Assembly: GCF_004362855.1 (NCBI RefSeq)
Contig: NZ_SNXW01000009.1
Span: 85,655-149,654 of the forward strand
Reading direction: 5' to 3'
Source: Aquabacterium commune
Lineage (GTDB): Bacteria > Pseudomonadota > Gammaproteobacteria > Burkholderiales > Burkholderiaceae_C
Length of the DNA: 64,000 nt
The translations under genes were made by a program, and so were the position numbers. The first letter of the stretch is position 1. Every line of letters begins with the position of its first letter. The notes under the pieces are model-generated. The model saw only the letters and a program-made list of their open reading frames with translations, was not told the DNA's origin and did not search any database. Positions 53,128-61,736 of the stretch are shown here, in pieces.

Positions 53128-54519
53128 ATGAGCGCCTTGACCAACCTGACTTTCGACCAGATCGACATCGGCGCCTCGCTGGTGATCCACCACACGGTGA
53201 CGCGCCACGAGGTGGAGCTGATGGCCCTGGTGTCGGGCGAGGCCAACCCTTTCGCGCCGCGGGATGGTGCAGCGGCCAGCGACGGCCCGGTGTGCGAGGG
53301 CGTGAGCGCCGAGGCGCTGGTCCACGGCATGCTCAAGCGCCAGTTGCCCGGGCCTGGCACCGTCATCCTCTCGCACCAGTTGGTGTACGGCGGCACGGCC
53401 CGCATGGGCGATGAACTGATGGCCACGGTCACGGTGGTGGAAAAGCAGGCGCCCGACCAACTGACCTTCGATTGCCAGGTGCGCCACGCCGACGCCCTCT
53501 TGCTCAGCGGTGCGATCACGGTGCGGGCGCCGTCCACGCAGCAGTCCGTGGACGAGCGCGACCCGGTCGATGTGGTGCTGCGGCGCAACGACGTGTTCGG
53601 GCGGCTGTTCCGTGAGTGCGAGGCACTGCCGCCGGTGAGTTGCGCGGTGGTCCACCCTTGCGATGCCAGTGCCTTGCGCGGCGCGCTGGAAGCCGCCCGC
53701 CACGGCATGATCACGCCCGTGCTGGTGGGCCCGCGCGCCAAGATCCAGGCCGTCGCCCAGGCCGAGGGCCTGGACCTGACGGGCCACCGCGTGGTGGACA
53801 CCGAACACAGCCACGCGGCGGCCGAGGTGGCTGTGGCGATGGCGCGCAGTGGCGAGGTGCAGGCGCTGATGAAGGGCAGCCTGCACACCGATGAATTGAT
53901 GGCGGCGGTGGTGCCCTCGGCCACGGGGCTGCGCACGGGGCGGCGCATCAGCCACGTCTTCGTGATGGACGTGCCGGCCTACCCGCGCATGCTGCTGGTC
54001 ACGGACGCGGCCATCAACATCGCGCCCACCATCCTGGACAAGGTGGACATCGTGCAAAACGCCATCGACCTGGCGCAGGTGCTGGGCGTGGCGGTGCCGA
54101 AGGTGGCCATCCTGGCGGCGGTGGAAACCGTCAACCCCGAGATGCAGGCCACCATCGACGCGGCCATGCTGTGCAAGATGACCGACCGCGGGCAGATCAC
54201 GGGCGGGCTGGTCGATGGGCCCCTGGCGTTCGACAACGCCGTGAGCCTGGAGGCCGCGCACACGAAGAAAATCACGTCCGAGGTGGCGGGGCAGGCCGAC
54301 ATCCTCGTGGTGCCCAACCTGGAGGCGGGCAACATGGTGGCCAAGCAGCTGCAGTACCTGGCCGGGGCCGACAGCGCGGGCATCGTGCTGGGCACGCGCG
54401 TGCCGATGATCCTGACCAGCCGCGCCGACAGCGTGCGCACCCGGCTGGCCTCGGCGGCCGTCCTCAAGTTGCTGGCGCACGCGCAGGCGGCCAAGCAAGC
54501 GAAAGCGGGCCAGGCATGA
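53128..54519 (+). CDS. Bifunctional MaoC-like enoyl-CoA hydratase / phosphate acetyltransferase
   Basis: 463 residues from the ATG at 53128; an upstream in-frame ATG at 53071 is less likely because the added residues look non-conserved. Residues about 10-140 form a MaoC hot-dog domain (FDQIDIGASLVIHHTVTRHEVELMALVSGEANPF, ILSHQLVYGGTARMGDEL). Residues about 155-455 are a phosphate acetyl/butyryltransferase domain (ALMKGSLHTDELMAAVV, VETVNPEMQATIDAAMLCKM, GPLAFDNAVSLEAAHTKKI, ADILVVPNLEAGNMVAKQLQYLAGADSAGIVLG). It converts acyl-CoA to acyl phosphate; the next gene, acetate kinase, overlaps by 4 bp and would make ATP. Confidence 0.92.
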   Translation: MSALTNLTFDQIDIGASLVIHHTVTRHEVELMALVSGEANPFAPRDGAAASDGPVCEGVSAEALVHGMLKRQLPGPGTVILSHQLVYGGTARMGDELMATVTVVEKQAPDQLTFDCQVRHADALLLSGAITVRAPSTQQSVDERDPVDVVLRRNDVFGRLFRECEALPPVSCAVVHPCDASALRGALEAARHGMITPVLVGPRAKIQAVAQAEGLDLTGHRVVDTEHSHAAAEVAVAMARSGEVQALMKGSLHTDELMAAVVPSATGLRTGRRISHVFVMDVPAYPRMLLVTDAAINIAPTILDKVDIVQNAIDLAQVLGVAVPKVAILAAVETVNPEMQATIDAAMLCKMTDRGQITGGLVDGPLAFDNAVSLEAAHTKKITSEVAGQADILVVPNLEAGNMVAKQLQYLAGADSAGIVLGTRVPMILTSRADSVRTRLASAAVLKLLAHAQAAKQAKAGQA

Positions 54520-55727
54520 GCCAGGCCATCGTCGTGTTCAACGCGGGCTCGTCGAGCCTGAAGTTCTCGCTCTTCCCGGCCACGCCTGCGCTTGGCACGC
54601 AGGACGAAGCCTGGTTGCATGGGCAGATCGATGGCCTGGGCGTGCACCCGCACCTGCAGGCCCACACGCCCGATGGGACGGTGGTGCTGCAGCGCGACTG
54701 GCCGGGCAGCCTGGGGCACGACGAGGCGCTGAGTTTCTTGCTCGATGCCATCCAGCCCTTCCTGCAAGGCCACACGCTGTGCGCCGTCGGTCACCGCATC
54801 GTGCACGGTGGCACCCACTTCCACGCGCCGGTGCTGCTCGACGACGCCGTGCTGGCCGAGCTCGACACCCTGGTGCCCCTGGCACCCTTGCACCAGCCGC
54901 ACAACCTGGCGCCGGTGCGGGCCTTGCAGCGCGTGGCACCCGGCCTGCCGCAGGTGGGCTGCTTCGACACGGCCTTCCACACCACCTGCCCGCCGGTGGC
55001 CCAGCGCTTTGCCTTGCCGCGCGAGCTGCACGAGGCTGGCGTGCGCCGCTATGGCTTCCACGGGCTGTCCTACGAGTACATCGCCAGCCAGTTGCCACAG
55101 GTGGATGCGAATGCAGCCCAGGGTCGCACCGTCGTCATGCACCTGGGCAATGGCGCCAGCATGTGCGCCCTGCAAGGCGCGCGCAGCGTGGCCAGCAGCA
55201 TGGGTTTCACGGCCCTCGACGGCCTGATGATGGGCACGCGCTGCGGCAGCCTGGACGCCGGCGTGCTGCTGTGGTTGATGGACGAGCGCGGCATGGACGC
55301 CCGCGCCATCGAGCGCCTGCTGTACAAGGATTCCGGCCTGCTGGGCGTGTCGGGCGGGGTGTCCTCGGACATGCGCACCTTGCTGGCGAGCGACCGCGTG
55401 GAAGCGCAGGAAGCGGTGGCGCTGTACGTGCACCGCATCACCCGCGAGCTGGGCGCGCTGGCGGCGGTGCTGGGCGGGCTGGACGCCATCGTCTTCACGG
55501 CGGGCATCGGCGAGCACGCGGCGCCCATCCGTGCGCAGGTCTGTGCACAGGCGGCCTGGCTGGGTGTACGCCTGGACGAGGCGGCCAACGCCGGCGCATC
55601 GGCCCTGGACGATGGCCAGAGCCTGCGCATCAGTGCGCCCGACAGCGCCGTCGCCGTGTGGGTCATCCCCACCGACGAGGAACGCATGATCGTCCAGCAC
55701 ACCCGCCGCCTGGCGCTGGGCCGCTGA
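54516..55727 (+). CDS. ackA: Acetate kinase
   Basis: 403 residues. ATP-forming conversion of acetyl phosphate to acetate. ASKHA-fold motifs: VVFNAGSSSLKFSLF (phosphate 1), VGHRIVHGGTHF, CFDTAFHTTCPPVAQRFALP, RYGFHGLSYEYIA, VVMHLGNGASMCAL and FTAGIGEHAAPIRAQVC. The ATG overlaps the upstream stop (ATGA), so production is coupled with the fused phosphotransacetylase. Together they allow overflow of acyl-CoA to acid plus ATP, or the reverse for acid uptake. Confidence 0.96.
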   Translation: MSQAIVVFNAGSSSLKFSLFPATPALGTQDEAWLHGQIDGLGVHPHLQAHTPDGTVVLQRDWPGSLGHDEALSFLLDAIQPFLQGHTLCAVGHRIVHGGTHFHAPVLLDDAVLAELDTLVPLAPLHQPHNLAPVRALQRVAPGLPQVGCFDTAFHTTCPPVAQRFALPRELHEAGVRRYGFHGLSYEYIASQLPQVDANAAQGRTVVMHLGNGASMCALQGARSVASSMGFTALDGLMMGTRCGSLDAGVLLWLMDERGMDARAIERLLYKDSGLLGVSGGVSSDMRTLLASDRVEAQEAVALYVHRITRELGALAAVLGGLDAIVFTAGIGEHAAPIRAQVCAQAAWLGVRLDEAANAGASALDDGQSLRISAPDSAVAVWVIPTDEERMIVQHTRRLALGR

Positions 55728-55740
55728 CCGCCCTCGGCGC

Positions 55741-55746
55741 TACAAT
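55741..55746 (+). promoter_or_regulatory. -10-like TACAAT upstream of ilvE
   Basis: TACAAT lies 84 nt before the ilvE ATG in the 102-bp gap after ackA. No good -35 was found, so the call rests on the hexamer and its intergenic position. Confidence 0.3.
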
Positions 55747-55829
55747 CGAAAGCTCTGGACACGGCTTGGATGGGCGCCCCCTGTCGGCGCACAGCCCGTG
55801 CACACTGGACACTGAACAAGGACACCCCC

Positions 55830-56756
55830 ATGTCGATGGACGACCGCGACGGCAAAATCTGGATGGACGGCAAGATGGTGGAGTGGCGCGACGCCAAGAT
55901 CCACGTCCTGACGCACACGCTGCACTACGGCTGCGGCGCCTTCGAAGGCGTGCGGGCCTACAACACCGTCAACGGTCCGGCCATCTTCCGCCTGCGTGAG
56001 CACACCGAGCGCCTGTTCAACAGCGCCAAGATCTTGCGCATGCCCATGCCCTTCACGCAAGAAGAGGTCAGCCAGGCGCAGATCGACGTCATCAAGGCCA
56101 ACAAGCTGGAAAGCGGCTACATCCGTCCGCTGGTGTGGCTGGGCTCCGAGAAGCTCGGCGTCAGCCCCAAAGGCGCCAAGGTGCACCTGATGGTCGCGGC
56201 CTGGACCTGGGGCGCCTACCTGGGCGAAGACGGCATGAAGCGCGGCATCCGCGTCAAGACGTCGAGCTACACGCGCCACCACGTCAACATCACGATGACG
56301 CAGGCCAAGGCGGTGAGCAACTACACCAACTCCATCCTGGCCAACATGGAGGCCACGGACGATGGCTACGACGAGGCCATGCTGCTGGACGCCTCCGGTT
56401 TCGTGTCTGAGGGCGCTGGTGAGAACCTCTTCATCGTCAAGAACGGCGTGGTCTATACGCCCGACCTGTCGGCTGGTGCGCTCAACGGCATCACCCGCAA
56501 CACCATTTTCGCCATCGCCCGTGACCTGGGCCTGGAGATCAAGGAAAAGCGCATCACCCGCGATGAGATCTACATCGCCGACGAGGCCTTCTTCACCGGC
56601 ACCGCCGCCGAAGTGACGCCCATCCGTGAACTCGACCGCATCGAGATCGGCATCGGCTCGCGCGGCCCGATCACCGAGAAAATCCAGTCTGCGTTCTTTG
56701 ACATCGTCAACGGCCGCAGCCCGAAGTACGCCGAGTGGCTGACGCCCGTGGTCTGA
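55830..56756 (+). CDS. ilvE: Branched-chain amino acid aminotransferase
   Basis: 308 residues from the ATG at 55830. Class IV PLP enzyme that transaminates Leu, Ile and Val. The Schiff-base Lys is K160 in TMTQAKAVSNYTNS. Other family blocks are VLTHTLHYGCGAFEGVRAYN, FRLREHTERLFNSAKIL, GFVSEGAGENLFIVKNG and EAFFTGTAAEVTPIRELD. It is followed after 21 nt by a small zinc-finger gene, a pairing I recall from other Burkholderiales. Confidence 0.96.
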   Translation: MSMDDRDGKIWMDGKMVEWRDAKIHVLTHTLHYGCGAFEGVRAYNTVNGPAIFRLREHTERLFNSAKILRMPMPFTQEEVSQAQIDVIKANKLESGYIRPLVWLGSEKLGVSPKGAKVHLMVAAWTWGAYLGEDGMKRGIRVKTSSYTRHHVNITMTQAKAVSNYTNSILANMEATDDGYDEAMLLDASGFVSEGAGENLFIVKNGVVYTPDLSAGALNGITRNTIFAIARDLGLEIKEKRITRDEIYIADEAFFTGTAAEVTPIRELDRIEIGIGSRGPITEKIQSAFFDIVNGRSPKYAEWLTPVV

Positions 56757-56777
56757 GCCTCTGACGGAGTTTTCCCC

Positions 56778-56999
56778 ATGAGCAACAGCAGCAAGCAACA
56801 AGCCCCCGCCACCGTGGAAGTCACCGCCGCCGAGCTGCAAGGCCCTGGCGTGGTGTTCTGCCCGAACCCCAAGATGGCGCTGTGGAGCAACCACCCCCGC
56901 GTCTTCATCGACGTGGCGGGCCATGGCGAGGGCAAGTGCCCTTACTGCGGCACCGTGTACAAGCTCAAGGCGGGCGAGAAGGTGTCGCACGGTCATTGA
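56778..56999 (+). CDS. Small zinc-finger (zf-CHCC type) protein
   Basis: 73 residues. Cys/His pattern C28, H39 or H49, CPYC near residues 54-57 within VVFCPNPKMALWSNHPRVFIDVAGHGEGKCPYCGTVYKL; this matches the CHCC zinc-binding fold also found in mitochondrial complex I subunit NDUFS6. No partner is evident; cotranscription with ilvE is likely from the 21-nt gap. A strong bidirectional terminator follows. Confidence 0.85.
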   Translation: MSNSSKQQAPATVEVTAAELQGPGVVFCPNPKMALWSNHPRVFIDVAGHGEGKCPYCGTVYKLKAGEKVSHGH

Positions 57000-57014
57000 G
57001 ACGGGCACCGATGA

Positions 57015-57042
57015 CAAAAAGCCCGGCATGCCGGGCTTTTTT
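57015..57042. terminator. Bidirectional intrinsic terminator
   Basis: AAAAAGCCCGGC joined to its complement GCCGGGC followed by TTTTTT: symmetrical stem with A-run on one side and T-run on the other. It serves the zinc-finger gene (+) and the convergent DUF3455 gene (-). Confidence 0.88.
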
Positions 57043-57078
57043 CATGGGCCAGTGCGGAACGCGCTGGCCGACCGACCA

Positions 57079-57636
57079 TCACATGGCGGGCTTGTAGAAG
57101 ACGTAGTCGGCCTTGTAGCCCACGACCTTCTTGTCGCCCTTTTGCTCGGCGCCGCAAGGCAGGGCCGGGGCCACACCGCCCACGGTGTTCAGGCGCTGGA
57201 TGAAGCTCACGCCCTGCATGACGCCGGCGCCCGAAGCGGGGTTGGCCTTGACCAGTTGCAGGGGGATGTTGCCGGCGGTGGCGGGGCTGACGGCGACTTG
57301 CTTGCCGGTCACCTTGGAGCCGTCGTTGGACTCCCAGGTCGGACCAGCGTAGTACTTGCCGACCACGGTGCCCTTGGCATCGCTCAGGGTGGCGACGGGA
57401 CCGACGAAGGCCCACTCGAACGCACCGGCCATGTCCTTCTTCTCGCGGCATTCGTAGGTCAGCTCGCCGCTGCCGACGGTGAACATCGACTGGGTGTGGC
57501 CGGCCGGCACGCGCACGGCTTCGGGCAGCTCGGCGTTCTTGACCATGGGCTGGCTGGCGCAACCGGCCAGAACGGCCACGGCGGCAACAGCGGTCAGGGA
57601 CAGGGCGCGCAAGGACAGGACAGAGGTGTTGTTCAT
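57079..57636 (-). CDS. DUF3455 lipoprotein
   Basis: 185 residues. Signal peptide with lipobox VLAGCASQPM, so exported and probably lipid-anchored. The DUF3455 body is recognisable: ELTYECREKKDMAGAFEWAFVGPVATLSDAKG, YYAGPTWESNDGSKVTGK and FIQRLNTVGGVAP, ending VGYKADYVFYKPAM. No catalytic motif is known. It lies downstream of an ECF sigma/anti-sigma pair on the same strand, so it is a plausible regulon member. Confidence 0.85.
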   Translation of the reverse strand: MNNTSVLSLRALSLTAVAAVAVLAGCASQPMVKNAELPEAVRVPAGHTQSMFTVGSGELTYECREKKDMAGAFEWAFVGPVATLSDAKGTVVGKYYAGPTWESNDGSKVTGKQVAVSPATAGNIPLQLVKANPASGAGVMQGVSFIQRLNTVGGVAPALPCGAEQKGDKKVVGYKADYVFYKPAM

Positions 57637-57797
57637 GAGGGGTCTCCGGTGAGCTGGGTGCGCCGGCCTGGGGCCTGGACACCGGCGCGCAACATGCGCG
57701 CTTGAAGACCACTACGCGCCGACCCCACCCGACAGATGCAGCAACCGGTGCCAACGCACCACCCAGATGCAGGTTGGGCGCGTGCAGCGGCAATTTG

Positions 57798-58547
57798 TCA
57801 CAGCTGGAGCTTGCCCACCGAGACGATGGGGCCCGTGGGCTGGCCAGATGGCGAACCGCCCGGAGGCTCGACCGTCAATGCGAAGGCCGCCGTGTCTTTC
57901 AGCAGGGCCGTGCGCAACACCGTGGTGGCGTTCTGCTGCGAGACCACGCCCAGCGAGCGCGGCGCGCCCTTGGCCGGCACGGCCCAGAGCTCCAGCGCCT
58001 TGTTCAGGGCCACGGTCTGGCCCTCGCTCAGCGGTTTGAGCACCAGGCTGCGCCCATCGCCGCTGACGCTGGCCACGAAAGACGCCGGCTGGATGCCGTT
58101 GCCAGCCGCGCCGCTTTGCGCGCCCATGACCACCACGATGGGCGGTTGCACAGGCACGGGCTGGGCCAACATCACGCCCAGGGTGATGGCGGCGGCCGTG
58201 GCCATGCCCGCGGCACCTTGCCACAGGGCCAGGCGTTCCCACCAGCGCACCACGCTGCGCGCGGCGTCCGAGGCCATCTGCCCGATCTGGCTGCCCGAGG
58301 CCTGCAGCGCGTCGTGCGCACCGAACAGGCGGTTCTGGATGCCCTGCCAAACGCGGGGCGGTGGCGCCACCGCGGGGGTGGACGCCGTGAGCGTTTCCAG
58401 TCGGCGCTCCCAGTCGGTGGTCGCGCGGCGCAGGCCGGGGTGGGCCGGCAGCAGGTTTTCGAAGCGGCGCCGGGCCGGGCCCCTCAGGGTGCCCAGGGCG
58501 TACTCCGCGGCCAGTTTGTCGGCCAGTTCGGGGCGGCTGTAGTCCAT
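57798..58547 (-). CDS. Anti-sigma factor, RskA/anti-sigma-K type
   Basis: 249 residues. N-terminal cytoplasmic anti-sigma helix bundle (LADKLAAEYALGTLRGPARRRFENLL), one membrane helix (about 112-132, LWQGAAGMATAAAITLGVMLA) and a C-terminal periplasmic RskA-like domain (ALELWAVPAKGAPRSLGVV, FALTVEPPGGSPSGQPTGPIV). No zinc HxxxCxxC motif is present. It starts one base after the sigma-factor stop, so the two are coupled; it would sequester the sigma factor until an envelope signal releases it. Confidence 0.9.
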   Translation of the reverse strand: MDYSRPELADKLAAEYALGTLRGPARRRFENLLPAHPGLRRATTDWERRLETLTASTPAVAPPPRVWQGIQNRLFGAHDALQASGSQIGQMASDAARSVVRWWERLALWQGAAGMATAAAITLGVMLAQPVPVQPPIVVVMGAQSGAAGNGIQPASFVASVSGDGRSLVLKPLSEGQTVALNKALELWAVPAKGAPRSLGVVSQQNATTVLRTALLKDTAAFALTVEPPGGSPSGQPTGPIVSVGKLQL

Positions 58548-58548
58548 G

Positions 58549-59166
58549 TCAGTTCAGGGCCAGCGAGGCCCGCTCCAGGCAAGTCTTCAGGCTCTGCAGG
58601 CCGCGGCGCACCCAGCTTTTCACGGTGCCCAGCGGGTGCCCCAGTTGTTCGGCGACCTCGGCGTGCGTCAGGCCCTGGTAATAGGCCAGGGCCAGGCTGT
58701 GCTGCTGCTCGCCGCTCAGGTCTTTCATGCAGGTCGTGAGTGCGCGGGCGTTGCTGGCCTGCTCCAGGAGTTCGAGCGGGCCAGGGGTGTCGGCGGCGAT
58801 GTCTTGCAGCATGTCGGTGTCATCCTCGTCCGTGCCTGCCTGGAAGCGGCTGATGGTCTGTGGCTCCGACTGGCGACGGCGCAGGCTGTCAATGGCCCGG
58901 TTGCGGGCCACGCTGTTGAGCCAGGTGCGGGCCTGGCTCAGCGCGGGATTGAAGCTCTGCGCCGAGCGCCAGACGTTCACGTACACCTCTTGCAGCACGT
59001 CCTCGGCTTGGGTTCGGTCTCTTTGTATACGCAAGATCACGCCCAGCAGATGCGGACTTGTGTCACGGTAAAGCCGGTCGAATGCGGCGCGGTCGCCCAA
59101 AGCGACGCGCGAGAGCAGGTCGGACAGGGCTTGGGAGCGGTCGGCGGCGTCGGGCAAGGGGGCCAT
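58549..59166 (-). CDS. ECF RNA polymerase sigma factor (SigK-like)
   Basis: 205 residues. Region 2 (LLSRVALGDRAAFDRLYRDTSPHLLGVILRI, QAEDVLQEVYVNVWRSA, ARTWLNSVARNRAIDSLRRR) and region 4 (LSGEQQHSLALAYYQGLTHAEVAEQLGHPLGTVKSWVRRGLQSL) are complete; region 3 is absent, as in ECF factors. The paired membrane anti-sigma factor is the next gene. It probably answers envelope or oxidative stress; the signal is not readable from sequence. Confidence 0.94.
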   Translation of the reverse strand: MAPLPDAADRSQALSDLLSRVALGDRAAFDRLYRDTSPHLLGVILRIQRDRTQAEDVLQEVYVNVWRSAQSFNPALSQARTWLNSVARNRAIDSLRRRQSEPQTISRFQAGTDEDDTDMLQDIAADTPGPLELLEQASNARALTTCMKDLSGEQQHSLALAYYQGLTHAEVAEQLGHPLGTVKSWVRRGLQSLKTCLERASLALN

Positions 59167-59288
59167 GCGTCCTCGTGGTGCGGTGTCGGTGGCGTGGACT
59201 GACGGGGGGATGTCGCGCGGTGTCGGTGAGCCCGTGGCTTCGGCACAGCAGAGCCATTCTAGGGTGAGGGACCGTCACGGCAGGCCCC

Positions 59289-59294
59289 TACAAT
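59289..59294 (+). promoter_or_regulatory. -10-like TACAAT adjoining the purU start
   Basis: TACAAT ends 10 nt before the purU ATG, so transcription would begin about 3-5 nt before it: a leaderless or nearly leaderless message. No good -35 is visible. Confidence 0.38.
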
Positions 59295-59304
59295 CGGCAG
59301 CACC

Positions 59305-60189
59305 ATGAAGAAGCCCCAAGAATTCGTCCTGACCCTGTCTTGCCGCGACACCACCGGCATCGTCCATGCCGTGTCGGGTCTGCTGTACCAGGCGGGCTGC
59401 AACATCATCGACTCCCAGCAATTCGGCGATGTGCTCAGCGAGGACAGCACCGGCCTGTTCTTCATGCGCGTGCACTTCTCTGCGCCCGAGCACCTGGCCG
59501 ATGCCACCACGCTGGACAAGCTGTTCTCGCACGTGCGCGAGCAGTTCGGCATGGCCGCGCAAATCCGCGCCCTGGCGCGCAAGCCGCGCGTGCTGGTCAT
59601 GGCCAGCAAACATGGCCACTGTCTCAACGACCTGCTGTTCCGTTGGCGCTCGGGCTGGCTGAACATCGACATCCCGGCCATCGTCTCCAACCACCCGGAT
59701 TACGCAGAGCTGGCGGCCAGCTACGGCATCCCCTTCCACCACCTGCCTTTGCCCACGGGCTCGGGCGCCGAGGTCAAGCGCGCCCAGGAGGCGCAGGTGG
59801 AAGCGCTGGTCGATGCCGAACAGATCGACCTGGTTGTGCTGGCGCGCTACATGCAGATCCTCAGCCCCGAGTTCTGCGCTTTCCTCAAGGGCCGCGCCAT
59901 CAACATCCACCACAGCTTCCTGCCCAGCTTCAAAGGCGCCAAGCCCTACTACCAGGCGCACGACCGCGGCGTGAAGCTCATCGGTGCCACGGCCCACTAC
60001 GTCACGGCCGACCTGGACGAAGGCCCCATCATCGAGCAGGACGTCGAGCGTGTGGACCACACCCTCAGCCCCGAAGATTTCACCGCCGTGGGCCGGGACG
60101 TCGAATGCGTGGTGCTGGCGCGTGCCGTGAAGTGGCACACCGAGCACCGCGTGCTCATGAACGGCCACAAGACCGTGGTCTTCAAGTGA
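59305..60189 (+). CDS. purU: Formyltetrahydrofolate deformylase
   Basis: 294 residues. PurU hydrolyses 10-formyl-THF to formate and THF, supplying formate to PurT and balancing one-carbon units. An N-terminal ACT domain (about 7-90, FVLTLSCRDTTGIVHAVSGLLYQAGCNI) precedes the formyltransferase domain (about 95-290) with the catalytic N-H-D set: INIHHSFLPSFKGAKPY, then GATAHYVTADLDEGPIIEQD. Divergent from the ECF sigma gene. Confidence 0.96.
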   Translation: MKKPQEFVLTLSCRDTTGIVHAVSGLLYQAGCNIIDSQQFGDVLSEDSTGLFFMRVHFSAPEHLADATTLDKLFSHVREQFGMAAQIRALARKPRVLVMASKHGHCLNDLLFRWRSGWLNIDIPAIVSNHPDYAELAASYGIPFHHLPLPTGSGAEVKRAQEAQVEALVDAEQIDLVVLARYMQILSPEFCAFLKGRAINIHHSFLPSFKGAKPYYQAHDRGVKLIGATAHYVTADLDEGPIIEQDVERVDHTLSPEDFTAVGRDVECVVLARAVKWHTEHRVLMNGHKTVVFK

Positions 60190-60211
60190 TCTGAAGCATG
60201 AGGATGCCCGC

Positions 60212-60670
60212 ATGACCGACCCGCGCGCCAAAGTCACCCAAGCGGTGTTGCTGACCACGGCCGATGAAACCGAGGCCTCGTTCTACGACGCCATGCAGCA
60301 CGCCGACCTCGACCGCATGATGCAGGCCTGGGCCGACGACGAAGACATCGCCTGCGTGCACCCCGGGGGCCCGCGCGTGGTGGGCACGGCAGCCGTGCGA
60401 GCCGGCTTCGAAGCGGTGTTCGCCAACGGGCCGGTGCACATCGGCATCGAGCACGTGCGCCGCATGGAGACGGCGGTGTGCGCGGTGCACCACGTCACCG
60501 AGAAGGTCCAGGCCATGGGCCCGGACGGCCAGATGCAGACGGCCTTTGTCATGGCCACCAATGTGTACCTGCGCACGTCCCAGGGTTGGCGCATGGTGGC
60601 CCACCACGCCAGCCCGGGCCTGGCGCAGGACCTGCCCGACATCACCGAGCCGCGCGGCGTGCTGCACTGA
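60212..60670 (+). CDS. NTF2/SnoaL-fold small protein
   Basis: 152 residues with the cone-shaped SnoaL/DUF4440-like pattern: SFYDAMQHADLDRMMQAWADDEDIACVHPGGPRVVGTAAVRAGFEAVFA, then ATNVYLRTSQGWRMVAHHASPG. Members bind hydrophobic ligands or act as hydrolases/isomerases; no specific substrate is inferable. It follows purU by 22 nt and precedes a hydrolase gene, probably in one transcript. Confidence 0.82.
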   Translation: MTDPRAKVTQAVLLTTADETEASFYDAMQHADLDRMMQAWADDEDIACVHPGGPRVVGTAAVRAGFEAVFANGPVHIGIEHVRRMETAVCAVHHVTEKVQAMGPDGQMQTAFVMATNVYLRTSQGWRMVAHHASPGLAQDLPDITEPRGVLH

Positions 60671-60709
60671 GCGGGCGCCGTCTCAGCGACACCGGTCCAC
60701 TTCAGCGCC

Positions 60710-61714
60710 ATGCACAGCTACCGCGCCCCCCGCTGGCTGGCCGGCGCTGGCCCCTTCGCCGGCAACGTGCAGACCATCTGGCCCGCGCTCTGCAGCCGCG
60801 TCCACGCGGAGCACCGTGTCGGCCCGGTGGCCTACCTGCGCGAGCGCTGGGACACGCCCGATGGCGATTTCATCGACGTGGATTTCCTGCCCGCACCCGC
60901 TGGCACGCCCAGCCCACGGCCCTTGCTGGTGATGTTCCATGGCCTGGAGGGCTCTTCGCAAAGCCACTACAGCCGGGCGTTCGCGCTGTGGGCGCATGCC
61001 CAGGGCTGGGACTTCGCCGTGCCGCATTTCCGCGGCTGCTCGGGCGAGATCAACCGCGCGCCGCGCACCTACCACTCGGGCGACCACGCCGAGGCCGACT
61101 GGATCCTTCAGCGCCTGGCGCGTCGCCATGCCGGCCCGCTGCTGGCCGTGGGCATCTCGCTGGGCGGCAATGTGCTGCTGCGCTGGGCCCAGGAGGCAGG
61201 CGCCGAGGCCGAACGCACGGTGCGCGCCGTGGCCGCCATTTCATCGCCCGTGGACCTGGCCGCGGCCGGGCACGCACTGGCGCATGGCTTCAGCCGGCAC
61301 ATCTACACGCGCATGTTCCTGCAGTCGATGAAGCCCAAGGCCCTGGCCAAGCTGCAGCAGCACCCCGGCCTGTTCAACGAAGCCGCCCTGCGCGCTGCGC
61401 GGGATCTCCACGCCTACGACAATGCGTTCACGGCCCCGCTGCACGGCTTTGCCAACACGGAAGACTATTGGGCGCGTTGCTCGGCCAAGCCGGGGCTGGA
61501 GGCCATGCGCCACGTGCCTGCACTGGTGCTCAACGCGCGCAACGACCCCTTCATCCCTGCGGCCTGCCTGCCCTCACGGGGCGAGGTGGGCCCGGCCGTG
61601 ACGCTGTGGCAACCGCACGAAGGTGGCCACGTCGGCTTCCCCGCTGGCCGCTTTCCGGGCCATGTCGCCGATTTGCCGCAGGCCGTGGGGCGGTGGCTGC
61701 AACATCATCTGTGA
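60710..61714 (+). CDS. YheT-family alpha/beta hydrolase
   Basis: 334 residues. Start YRAPRWLAGAGPFAGNVQTIWPAL is typical of YheT. Nucleophile elbow GISLGGN (Ser in G-x-S-x-G), acid in LNARNDPFIPAACLP and His in HEGGHVGF. The oxyanion region LLVMFHGLEGSSQSHYSRAF is present. These cytoplasmic esterase-like proteins are widely conserved with unknown natural substrate. It is followed after 22 nt by a small conserved gene. Confidence 0.9.
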   Translation: MHSYRAPRWLAGAGPFAGNVQTIWPALCSRVHAEHRVGPVAYLRERWDTPDGDFIDVDFLPAPAGTPSPRPLLVMFHGLEGSSQSHYSRAFALWAHAQGWDFAVPHFRGCSGEINRAPRTYHSGDHAEADWILQRLARRHAGPLLAVGISLGGNVLLRWAQEAGAEAERTVRAVAAISSPVDLAAAGHALAHGFSRHIYTRMFLQSMKPKALAKLQQHPGLFNEAALRAARDLHAYDNAFTAPLHGFANTEDYWARCSAKPGLEAMRHVPALVLNARNDPFIPAACLPSRGEVGPAVTLWQPHEGGHVGFPAGRFPGHVADLPQAVGRWLQHHL

Positions 61715-61736
61715 GCGCCACACCCCAAGGAGACAC

